Assembly (NCBI GenBank): GCA_964012875.1
Contig: CAXGUU010000226.1
Location: 1-5,429, forward strand
Direction of reading: 5' to 3'
DNA from: CAXGUU01 sp964012875
GTDB lineage: Bacteria > Pseudomonadota > Gammaproteobacteria > Ga0077536
Length of the DNA stretch: 5,429 nt
Part shown: positions 1 to 5,358 of the stretch, piece by piece
How the letters are laid out: each line of letters starts with the position of its first letter
Numbering within the stretch: the first letter of the stretch is position 1
The notes under the pieces: generated by a model
The model's database searches: none
Seen by the model: only the letters and a program-made list of their open reading frames with translations
What the model was told of the DNA's origin: nothing
Translations under genes and position numbers: made by a program

Positions 1-19
1 ATTGAAATCACGCGAAGTC

Positions 20-322
20 TTAAACGCATGAAGGGTTCGGTGACAGCGCGACAACGGGCCGGCCCGTGGAATCCTGTACAAGTCGCGCACTCATGACCGC
101 GAGCACTGCGCGTTCGGGGCTGTCGCGCCGTGCCATGATCTCCTGCTTCAGCTCGAGGCTGACGGATTCAGCTTCGGCGGCATCCATCCCGTAGATGGAT
201 ATGTGTGCTGACAGTGATTGTCCCAACCTGGATTCCGTTTTTCACTGGCTAAGCTGAAAGGCATGAGCGCTAATACTCGCGCGCACAAGTGCAGTCATCA
301 GTAGGACTTTGGGCATCTCCAT
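20..322 (-). pseudogene. small exported protein locus interrupted by in-frame TGA (or two tiny ORFs)
   Basis: Translating leftward from the ATG at 322 gives 26 codons that resemble a secretion signal: start MEMPK, a hydrophobic stretch VLLMTALV, then SISAHA ending in an A-x-A-type cleavage site. A TGA follows at 244-242. The same frame then stays open through KTESRLGQSLSAH and MDAAEAES to a TAA at 22-20, about 100 codons in all. A GGAG sits 8 bases before the ATG. After the TGA, third codon positions are about 70% G/C by hand count, which suggests the downstream part is or was coding. Its own possible starts are a TTG at 226, with a GGA about 7 bases upstream, and an ATG at 187 without a good ribosome site. 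An arginine (residue 14) in the hydrophobic core weakens the signal peptide. I do not recognise the protein family. I infer a nonsense-mutated small secreted protein. Alternatives are two independent small ORFs, a sequencing error, or, least likely, TGA readthrough. Confidence 0.4.
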
Positions 323-330
323 TGTTTTTT

Positions 331-334
331 CTCC
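331..334 (-). promoter_or_regulatory. ribosome binding site of the small left-end ORF
   Basis: On the minus strand the sequence reads GGAG, then eight A-rich bases, then ATG at 322. This is one of the best-placed Shine-Dalgarno sites in the window. It is the main reason for placing a translation start here, well upstream of the longer open segment that begins after the TGA. Confidence 0.55.
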
Positions 335-447
335 AATCCCACTCTCGCTGGCTCTGGTGGCCGCTCGACAGTGGACCCGGGTAGATTACCCCTGTAGGTT
401 CGTGAAATGGTTCGTCCAAATGTCTTAAATGTGAAGTTTTTCCAAAT

Positions 448-478
448 TTTATCGCCTAAGTACCGATTTAAAGGTCAA
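448..478 (-). promoter_or_regulatory. possible sigma-70-like promoter for the left-end minus-strand locus
   Basis: On the minus strand a TTGACC (478-473, five of six to the -35 consensus) is followed after 19 bases by GATAAA (453-448, four of six to the -10). The spacer is longer than the usual 17 bases, so this is only a candidate. It would start transcription near 441 and give a leader of about 120 bases before the ATG at 322. It lies in the A/T-rich stretch shared with the divergent methyltransferase gene. Confidence 0.25.
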
Positions 479-483
479 TTGTT

Positions 484-498
484 GTGCCGCGGAGGCAC
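484..498 (+). promoter_or_regulatory. methyltransferase ribosome binding site inside a small hairpin
   Basis: GGAGG at 491-495 lies 11 bases before the ATG at 507 and is the probable Shine-Dalgarno site. It sits within GTGCC (484-488), loop GCGGA, GGCAC (494-498), a perfect five-base inverted repeat. If folded, the stem would occupy the last two bases of the site. The stem is short, so an effect on translation is speculative. Confidence 0.4.
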
Positions 499-506
499 CT
501 AGATCG

Positions 507-1088
507 ATGCCCGTTTTCGATGCTGACTACTACGATCGTTATTATTTTTCGGCTGCAACCAGAATTGCTGAACCGGAATATTTCGATCGTCTGGCTCAAT
601 TCGTTGCAGCTTATCTGAATTTACTCGGCTGCCCGCCCGAGACGATACTGGATGCCGGTTGTGGAGCCGGGATGATTCATGCTGGGCTGCTGCAGGCGTG
701 GCCGGAGGTTAGGATTACTGCCTTCGACACCAGCGAATACGTTTGTGACCGTTACGGATGGACACACAGCTCGATGGAAGATTTCGAAAGTTCCGATACT
801 TATGATCTCGTGATTTGTTACGACGTATTGCAGTATCTCGACCGCGGGGCGGCCAGCGCGGCAATAGAGAAACTCAGTGACCTGTCGTCAGCAGTATTGT
901 TGTTCGGTGTTTTAACTAAGGAAGATTGGCAGCAAAACTGCGACCAGGAGCGCACCGACGGCCGCGCTCATTTGCGCTCTGCGGCCTGGTATCGAGAGCG
1001 CTTGAAAGATCAGTTTCGAAATATCGGCGGCGGAATCTTTGTGCGCCGCGATGTGGACGTCGTGACCTATGCGCTGGAGTCGCTCTAG
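507..1088 (+). CDS. class I SAM-dependent methyltransferase, substrate unknown
   Basis: The 193-residue protein has the Rossmann-fold methyltransferase signatures. The SAM-binding glycine loop is ILDAGCGAG (residues 47-55). An acidic residue ends strand 2 in ITAFDTSEY (D74). The motif IV-like segment YDLVICYDVLQYL (99-111) is where the catalytic or substrate side usually forms. The N-terminus is tyrosine-rich (FDADYYDRYYF). The C-terminal half has a motif around LTKEDWQQNCDQERTD (136-151) and an AWYRERL helix, which I recall from a conserved bacterial family annotated only as methyltransferase. There is no transmembrane segment or signal peptide, so it is probably cytoplasmic. The length suits a minimal methyltransferase domain. 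The ATG at 507 is supported by GGAGG 11 bases upstream. The gene is monocistronic here and convergent with msrB. Nothing in the sequence identifies the methyl acceptor (small molecule, protein or RNA). Confidence 0.88.
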   Translation: MPVFDADYYDRYYFSAATRIAEPEYFDRLAQFVAAYLNLLGCPPETILDAGCGAGMIHAGLLQAWPEVRITAFDTSEYVCDRYGWTHSSMEDFESSDTYDLVICYDVLQYLDRGAASAAIEKLSDLSSAVLLFGVLTKEDWQQNCDQERTDGRAHLRSAAWYRERLKDQFRNIGGGIFVRRDVDVVTYALESL

Positions 1089-1139
1089 CGCAATCGTTGC
1101 CCAAGCGTTCTATCCGCAATGACAATATCCAGCCACAGA
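1089..1139. other. convergent gap between methyltransferase and msrB
   Basis: This 51-base gap lies between two converging stop codons. It contains a weak GCAA-TCG-TTGC inverted repeat close to the methyltransferase stop but no T-tract, so I see no convincing intrinsic terminator for either gene. Confidence 0.4.
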
Positions 1140-1706
1140 TCAGGCGTCTGATTGCAGTGGTTTGAAATTCAGAGCCACGCCGTTGTTACACCAACGCTCA
1201 TTAGTGGGTGAAGGTCCATCATCGAACACGTGCCCCTGGTGACCGCCGCATTTAACGCAGTGATATTCAGTTCGCGGCCAGATCAATTTGTAATCCGTTT
1301 TGGTCCCGAGGTGGCCGGGAATGGCGGTGAAAAAACTCGGCCATCCGGTACCGCTGTCGTACTTCATTGCCGACGTGAACAACGGCAGTCCGCAGGCCCG
1401 GCACAAGTAGACGCCCGACCGTTTTTCGTCGTTCAATTTGCTGGTGAACGGTCGTTCCGTGTTCTCTTTGAAAAGCACGTCGTAGGCATTTTCGGGCAAC
1501 TGCATACGCCATTCGTCATGGCCGCGTTTGAGCTTCGGTGTCGGCGCGACAACTTCAGTTCCGGATGCCAGAAATTTGGTCCATTCGGAACGGAGCTTGT
1601 TAATTTCAGCGCTGGTTCGGTCGCGTGCGGCTAGTGATTTCGGCACTGTTAGCCACGGTATTGTCGAACCTGCCAGAAGCAAGGTGACTAGTTTTCTTCG
1701 GTCCAT
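1140..1706 (-). CDS. msrB: peptide-methionine (R)-S-oxide reductase MsrB, probably Tat-exported
   Basis: MsrB reduces the R-epimer of methionine sulfoxide in proteins. From the ATG at 1706 the product has 188 residues. The N-terminus MDRRKLVTLLLAGS followed by KSLAARD resembles a twin-arginine export signal with cleavage near residue 26, so it probably acts in the periplasm. The catalytic domain (about 65-183) shows the two zinc pairs CRAC (C102, C105) and CVKC (C150, C153), the substrate motif YDSGTGWPSF (116-125), GHQGHVFDDGP (154-164), and the catalytic cysteine in RWCNNGVALNF (C173). These are the only five cysteines. The position used as resolving cysteine in enzymes such as E. coli MsrB (SGCGWPSF) is threonine 120 here. 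The frame extends upstream to an ATG at 1799, but that start would bury the twin arginines and lacks a ribosome site. A GGAAG lies just before the chosen ATG. The gene follows gshA by 137 bases on the same strand and is possibly cotranscribed. Confidence 0.94.
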   Translation of the reverse strand: MDRRKLVTLLLAGSTIPWLTVPKSLAARDRTSAEINKLRSEWTKFLASGTEVVAPTPKLKRGHDEWRMQLPENAYDVLFKENTERPFTSKLNDEKRSGVYLCRACGLPLFTSAMKYDSGTGWPSFFTAIPGHLGTKTDYKLIWPRTEYHCVKCGGHQGHVFDDGPSPTNERWCNNGVALNFKPLQSDA

Positions 1707-1843
1707 GGACTTCCACTCTGTTGGCTGATGCTTGTTCGAGCCATTGCCGGCGCGAAAGTTCCGGTCCGGCCTCAAACGGGTACGTTCGGAAGGAACCATC
1801 CCATGTGATTCGCCCAGGGTGCCAAAACCCGCCGGCTGAATAG
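1707..1843 (-). other. gshA-msrB intergenic region
   Basis: This is 137 bases between the gshA stop and the chosen msrB start. Close after gshA, on the minus strand, is GGGT-TTTGGC-ACCC, a four-base stem with no following T-run, so termination is not clearly signalled and readthrough into msrB is plausible. No clear internal promoter is visible. Two frames are open through the gap, but neither has a supported start. Confidence 0.35.
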
Positions 1844-3412
1844 TTAACTGGCCAAGTAACGAGCGATGTAGTCAGACAGCGACTCGTCGTCATTTGTCTC
1901 GAGTTCTCGCTGTTCTCCTAGAGATTGCTCCGCGAGGCGCCGGAATTTCTCGGATGCAGATGCGTTCTGCACGCCACTGCGAAAGTCTTCGGCGTAGCGC
2001 TTGGAAAGTGACATCACGTAATTGTGGTATTCGACATTCTGGTTCTGAAGTGTTTTCAGGATATAAGCCGCGGGGAGCCTATCCGGGGTAGCTATCTGTT
2101 CAATTTGACGGATGATCGCTTCGCTGTAGGGGCCATCGTCGTCGCCATCGTCAAGTATGTGACCAATCGGTTTCAGCGCTTCGCAGATCGACGTGGCCCA
2201 ACGCCAGATGCATCGACGCTGACCACTATCAATCAGATCAAGGTCAGGCGTGCGCCCCCTCAACGCGACCGTCAGTTCGTTGTACTCGATTTCGGAGAGC
2301 GCTTCGCTGGTCAAACGCGGACTTTCGCTAAACAGGCAATAGATAAGGAATGTCTCGATGAATCTCAACTGCTCGATATCGACACCGGTCGGGCTAAGAC
2401 AGTTTACGTCGAGCGCGCGTACCTCGACATATTCAACACCGCGTTGGTGCAGCGCTGTGGTCGGCCGTTCCATTTGTTCGGTTGTCCGTTTGGGCCGTAT
2501 AAAACTGTAGTACTCGTTTTCGATTTGCAGAACGTTGGTACTCAGCTGCACGCGTTTGTCACCGTCAGTCAGACCGATGGCTTCGTACTCTGGGTAGGGG
2601 GTGACGAGTGCCTGGTTCAGACTGCGTACATAGTCTTCCAGTGCATCGTAGGAAACTGTCAGTGCCGATTGATTTTTATTCTTGTACCCGATGTCGCTCA
2701 TACGCAAGCTCGTTGCGTAAGGCAGATAGTAAGTTCCGCGCGACATCGCCTTGAACCGTGTCGTTCGTCCGGCCAGGAACGTCTTGCAGACAGCGGGTGA
2801 ATTACCGAACAGGAAAGGAACAATCCATCCAAGGCGCTTGAAGTTGCGAATCAAATCAAAATAGGACTCGTCTATAAAGGTCTGGCCGCTACATTTTTTG
2901 TCCGCGAAGCTTTCATAGACGGGCCAGAACGACGGTGGTAGTGAGTAATTGAAATGAACGCCAGCGATGGCCTGCATACGACGACCGTAACGGTAATCGA
3001 GACCAACACGATAGATATGTTTCATCTGGCCGACGTTAGATGATCCGTATTCGGCGATTGGGATACGGCTGTCGTCCGCAACCGCGCAGGGCATGCTGGC
3101 GGCCCACAGCAGTTCGTCGGTGCCCATGTTCTGATACAGGAACGTATGTAGGTCATGCAAAAAGCTGTAGGTTTGATCAAGATCGGTAAAGGCCGGCGTA
3201 ATCAGTTCAGGCAATGCCTCGGAATAGTCGGTGGTGATATAGGGATGCGTCAGTGGCGCTCCCCAGGCAACAGGATGCGGGGTCTGAGCGATTTCGCCAT
3301 CCGACGAGATCCTCAGGCTCTCTTTCTCAAGGCCTTTCAGCCCGCCGCGGAGGGTGTCGGATTGGCCGCTACGGAGCAGCTGGTCGACTCGTGTTTCGTA
3401 TAGGTTCGACAT
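1844..3412 (-). CDS. gshA: glutamate-cysteine ligase (gamma-glutamylcysteine synthetase)
   Basis: GshA catalyses the ATP-dependent joining of L-glutamate and L-cysteine, the first and usually rate-limiting step of glutathione synthesis, in the cytoplasm. The 522-residue product matches the usual length of about 520 for the gammaproteobacterial class. Recognisable blocks include GLKGLEKESLRI (24-35, with the metal/ATP-site glutamates), ITTDYSEALPELITP (59-73), the WAASMPC segment (103-109), MQAIAGVHFNYSLPP (146-160), and the later EYVEVRALDVNCLSPTGVD block, all characteristic of this family. No domain is missing, and there is no GshB/ATP-grasp fusion. The ATG at 3412 is the first start after an in-frame TGA 12 bases upstream. 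The ribosome site (GGA) is weak and close. The gene is divergent from the biotin carrier gene and upstream of msrB, consistent with a thiol/oxidative-stress pairing. Confidence 0.97.
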   Translation of the reverse strand: MSNLYETRVDQLLRSGQSDTLRGGLKGLEKESLRISSDGEIAQTPHPVAWGAPLTHPYITTDYSEALPELITPAFTDLDQTYSFLHDLHTFLYQNMGTDELLWAASMPCAVADDSRIPIAEYGSSNVGQMKHIYRVGLDYRYGRRMQAIAGVHFNYSLPPSFWPVYESFADKKCSGQTFIDESYFDLIRNFKRLGWIVPFLFGNSPAVCKTFLAGRTTRFKAMSRGTYYLPYATSLRMSDIGYKNKNQSALTVSYDALEDYVRSLNQALVTPYPEYEAIGLTDGDKRVQLSTNVLQIENEYYSFIRPKRTTEQMERPTTALHQRGVEYVEVRALDVNCLSPTGVDIEQLRFIETFLIYCLFSESPRLTSEALSEIEYNELTVALRGRTPDLDLIDSGQRRCIWRWATSICEALKPIGHILDDGDDDGPYSEAIIRQIEQIATPDRLPAAYILKTLQNQNVEYHNYVMSLSKRYAEDFRSGVQNASASEKFRRLAEQSLGEQRELETNDDESLSDYIARYLAS

Positions 3413-3552
3413 AGATCCGTCTATTCATACAGCATCCGGGATTGCGGTGATGGAAGTTCGGCTACCAGCATTCGCGTTGCAATTGAGCGTGGTAACGACG
3501 CTATTCGGTGGCGGCCCCCCGTCGCCCCGGCCCCCGACCTGATCACGGGTCG

Positions 3553-3558
3553 ATTATA
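3553..3558 (-). promoter_or_regulatory. candidate -10 element for gshA
   Basis: A perfect TATAAT is read on the minus strand (GCGTATAATCG). No good -35 box is found 16-18 bases upstream, so it would depend on an activator or on a degenerate -35. Transcription would begin near 3546, inside the CGACC/GGTCG inverted repeat, giving a leader of about 134 bases to the gshA ATG. Confidence 0.4.
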
Positions 3559-3571
3559 CGCGTAGTGAGAA

Positions 3572-3599
3572 TTCACCATGGCGGTCTATGCTTTATCAT
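3572..3599 (+). promoter_or_regulatory. candidate promoter for the biotin carrier gene
   Basis: TTCACC (3572-3577, four of six to the -35 consensus) and TATCAT (3594-3599, five of six to TATAAT) are separated by 16 bases. The start would fall near 3606, about 60 bases before the ATG. The match is moderate and unproven. Confidence 0.3.
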
Positions 3600-3649
3600 T
3601 ACTGTGCATTGCGGAAAACGTAACGGCCGTAACGAATTATCAATCGCGC

Positions 3650-3655
3650 AGGAGG
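3650..3655 (+). promoter_or_regulatory. ribosome binding site deciding the biotin carrier start
   Basis: A full AGGAGG lies 11 bases before the ATG at 3667. It supports this short start over the longer open frame that begins at 3508. The spacing is slightly long, but no other start codon nearby fits better. Confidence 0.65.
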
Positions 3656-3666
3656 CGACGCTGGTC

Positions 3667-3885
3667 ATGCCGCATCAAGTGACTCTCAGTTCGGCGGGAA
3701 ACATTTGGAAGATCCTGGTGAAACCAGGGGACGTGGTGAACAAAGGTGATCCCCTGTTCATCATGGAAGTCATGAAAATGGAGGTTCCTCACGAGTCGCC
3801 CGCCGCAGGCGAGATCGAATCGGTCCACATTGAGGAGGGTGCCGAAGGGATGGATGAAGGAGCGCTTGCAGTCGTCATCAAGTAA
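3667..3885 (+). CDS. stand-alone biotin carboxyl carrier (biotin attachment) protein
   Basis: The 72-residue protein is essentially one biotinyl domain. The pattern PGDVVNKGDPLFIMEVMKME (20-39) carries the biotinylation motif with lysine 37 between two methionines. MKM marks biotin rather than lipoate attachment. The second half (SPAAGEIESVHIEEGAEG) gives the symmetric beta-hammerhead repeat. It lacks the N-terminal region and proline/alanine-rich linker of AccB (about 150 residues), resembling small biotin/lipoyl attachment proteins such as Bacillus YngHB. Its role would be to carry carboxyl-biotin between the biotin carboxylase and the carboxyltransferase of an acyl-CoA or related enzyme. 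No such partner gene is visible. The gene is divergent from gshA and ends 12 bases from the convergent trpE stop. It is probably cytoplasmic and modified by BirA. Confident as a biotinyl domain; the parent enzyme is unknown. Confidence 0.88.
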   Translation: MPHQVTLSSAGNIWKILVKPGDVVNKGDPLFIMEVMKMEVPHESPAAGEIESVHIEEGAEGMDEGALAVVIK

Positions 3886-3897
3886 GACTCTAGCCTG
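3886..3897. other. 12-base convergent gap between the biotin carrier gene and trpE
   Basis: The two stop codons are separated by only 12 bases, leaving no room for an intergenic terminator. Any terminators must lie inside the opposing coding sequence, or the transcripts overlap. The nearest structure, GGGCC-A-GGCCC just inside the trpE 3' end (3909-3919), has no T-run. Confidence 0.5.
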
Positions 3898-5349
3898 TCA
3901 AGATATTGGGGCCAGGCCCGAGCTCGCCATTTCGACTGCCTTTATAATCGCCCCGGCCTTGTTCATGGTCTCGGTCCATTCGCTGCTCGGAACGGAATCT
4001 GCAACGACTCCGCATCCTGCCTGAACGTAAAGTCTTTGATCTTTAATCAGCGCCGTTCGGATCGCGATTGCGGTGTCCATATCGCCGTTCCACGAAAGAT
4101 AACCGACGGCTCCGCCGTATAGTCCGCGGCGGGCAGGTTCGAGTTCGTCGATGATCTCTATCGCTCGAATTTTTGGAGCGCCGGAAAGCGTGCCAACCGG
4201 TATCGTAGCTCGCAGTACATCTATGGCGTTATAACCTTGTTCCAGCTCGCACTCGACGTTCGAAGAAATGTGCATTACATGTGAATAGTGTTCTACGACC
4301 ATCTGTTCGGTGACCTTGACACTGCCAACCTTGGCAATTCGACCGACGTCGTTGCGATGGAGATCGATAAGCATCAGGTGCTCAGCGATTTCCTTAGGAT
4401 CCGACAGCAGTTCGCGTTCGAGTTGCCGGTCTTCTGCTTCGTTCCGGCCGCGTGGCCGGGTGCCCGCCAGCGGTCGGGTAGTAACTATGCCGTCTTCGAC
4501 CCGAACAAGGATTTCCGGCGAAGATCCAACGACGTGAAAATTTTCGAAATCGAAGTAGAACAGGTAGGGCGAGGGATTCAGATGGCGCAGCGCGCGATAG
4601 ATTTGAATCGGCGGTATGTCGAGATCAACCGACAGGCGCTGAGCCAACACGACCTGCATCGCGTCACCATCGACGATGTAGCGCTTGATCCTTTCGACCG
4701 CTTGGAGAAACATCTCTTCACCAAACTCGGAAGAGAATTCGAGTGGGCCCGCGTAACGTGACGGTTGCGTCAGCAGGTCCGGTAGTGGTTCGCGCAGCCT
4801 TGTTACGAGTGAATCGAGTTCGGCCTCTCCCTCTTCTACCGCGCCGTCGTCGTTGGTATCGATTGTTTTTACGATAACCAACTCCCCTTTCAGGTTGTCG
4901 AAAACGATGAAGTCGTCGACCTGCAACAAGTAGAGATCGGGCAATCCTATGGGGTCAGGGGGGGCGCTTGCCGCGAGTCGAGGTTCGACATAGCGCACCG
5001 TATCGAAACCAAAATATCCGACGAGACCCCCGCAGAAACGCGGAAGGTGCTCAAGTTCGGCTAATGCAAACTGCGCCTGGTAGTTCTCGATGAAGGCGAG
5101 AGGGTCGGCTAGTTCACGCTCATCGACGATGGCGTCATCGTCGCGGATGACAAGGTTACGCCCGCTAATCTGCAGCGTCCGTTTTGCCGGTAGTCCGATG
5201 ATTGAATACCGTCCCCATTTTTCACCGCCTTCAACGGATTCAAGCAAAAAGCTATTTTTGCCTTGCGCCAGTTTGGCGTAGACGCTTAGCGGCGTTTCGA
5301 GATCCGCCAGTACCCGCCGAGTTAGCGCAACGCGGTTTTGTCTGTTCAT
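3898..5349 (-). CDS. trpE: anthranilate synthase component I
   Basis: TrpE converts chorismate to anthranilate, using ammonia delivered by the glutamine amidotransferase TrpG; it is the committed step of tryptophan synthesis. From the ATG at 5349 it has 483 residues. The N-terminal domain contains LLESVEGGEKWGRYSIIG (35-52), including the LLES element of the tryptophan feedback site. The chorismate-binding domain (about 210-470) shows MQVVLAQR (231-238), NPSPYLFYFD (258-267), GSSPEILVRV (275-284), TRPLAGTRPRG (291-301), DLHRNDVGR (329-337), IPVGTLSGAPKIRA (383-396) and VQAGCGVVADS (442-452). GTLSGAPK favours TrpE over PabB. A TTG at 5358 is an alternative start with a GAG five bases upstream; an in-frame TGA lies nine bases before it. 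Compared with Pseudomonas-type TrpE, about ten residues before the NR segment are absent. trpG does not follow, as in bacteria where trpE is separate from trpGDC. Confidence 0.96.
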   Translation of the reverse strand: MNRQNRVALTRRVLADLETPLSVYAKLAQGKNSFLLESVEGGEKWGRYSIIGLPAKRTLQISGRNLVIRDDDAIVDERELADPLAFIENYQAQFALAELEHLPRFCGGLVGYFGFDTVRYVEPRLAASAPPDPIGLPDLYLLQVDDFIVFDNLKGELVIVKTIDTNDDGAVEEGEAELDSLVTRLREPLPDLLTQPSRYAGPLEFSSEFGEEMFLQAVERIKRYIVDGDAMQVVLAQRLSVDLDIPPIQIYRALRHLNPSPYLFYFDFENFHVVGSSPEILVRVEDGIVTTRPLAGTRPRGRNEAEDRQLERELLSDPKEIAEHLMLIDLHRNDVGRIAKVGSVKVTEQMVVEHYSHVMHISSNVECELEQGYNAIDVLRATIPVGTLSGAPKIRAIEIIDELEPARRGLYGGAVGYLSWNGDMDTAIAIRTALIKDQRLYVQAGCGVVADSVPSSEWTETMNKAGAIIKAVEMASSGLAPIS

Positions 5350-5358
5350 AAACTGCAA

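Larger units (their letters stand above)
335..506. other. divergent intergenic region
   Basis: This gap separates the left-end minus-strand locus from the plus-strand methyltransferase. The part nearer the methyltransferase (about 416-480) is A/T-rich and probably carries promoters, though I could not place a convincing plus-strand -35/-10 pair. The other half contains a perfect 8-base palindrome ACCCGGGT (375-382) overlapping an inverted repeat GGGTA-GAT-TACCC (379-391), a possible protein binding site. I see no tRNA, riboswitch or repeat family here. Confidence 0.4.
3413..3666. other. divergent intergenic region between gshA and the biotin carrier gene
   Basis: This 254-base region must hold the promoters of both flanking genes. 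The gshA side contains C-runs of six, four and five at 3515-3520, 3525-3528 and 3531-3535, which are G-runs on the gshA transcript. It also has an inverted repeat CGACC/GGTCG (3535-3539 and 3548-3552) with TGATCA in its loop. The biotin-carrier side is more A/T-rich. An open frame from 3508 continues into the biotin carrier, but the translated extension is basic and low in recognisable structure, and I do not regard it as coding. Confidence 0.5.

Noticed and set aside
204..244. TGA at 242-244 as a selenocysteine codon
   Set aside because: The following sequence offers only a weak four-base stem (GACA/TGTC) and no convincing bacterial SECIS element. The protein is not a known selenoprotein type.
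1091..1101. GCAA-TCG-TTGC as a terminator after the methyltransferase
   Set aside because: The stem is only four bases and there is no T-tract.
1707..1799. 31-residue N-terminal extension of MsrB from an upstream ATG
   Set aside because: It would bury the twin-arginine signal, has a poor ribosome site, and does not resemble any known MsrB N-terminus.
1606..1893. 95-codon minus-strand frame spanning the gshA-msrB gap
   Set aside because: It overlaps the ends of two real genes in another frame and has no ribosome site. Its protein-like look in the gap (for example PFEAGPELSRRQW) is not enough to call a gene.
2024..2800. 258-codon open frame on the plus strand, antisense to gshA
   Set aside because: It lies wholly inside gshA on the opposite strand, shows no recognisable domain, and its openness follows from gshA codon use.
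3508..3666. Upstream extension of the biotin carrier frame from a GTG
   Set aside because: The translation is basic and unlike any carrier domain, while AGGAGG directly precedes the internal ATG at 3667.
3908..3919. GGGCC-A-GGCCC as an intrinsic terminator between the biotin carrier gene and trpE
   Set aside because: The loop is sterically too small for the full stem and no T-run follows on either strand.
4288..4761. 157-codon plus-strand open frame inside trpE
   Set aside because: It is antisense to the well-conserved core of TrpE, with no domain or supported start.
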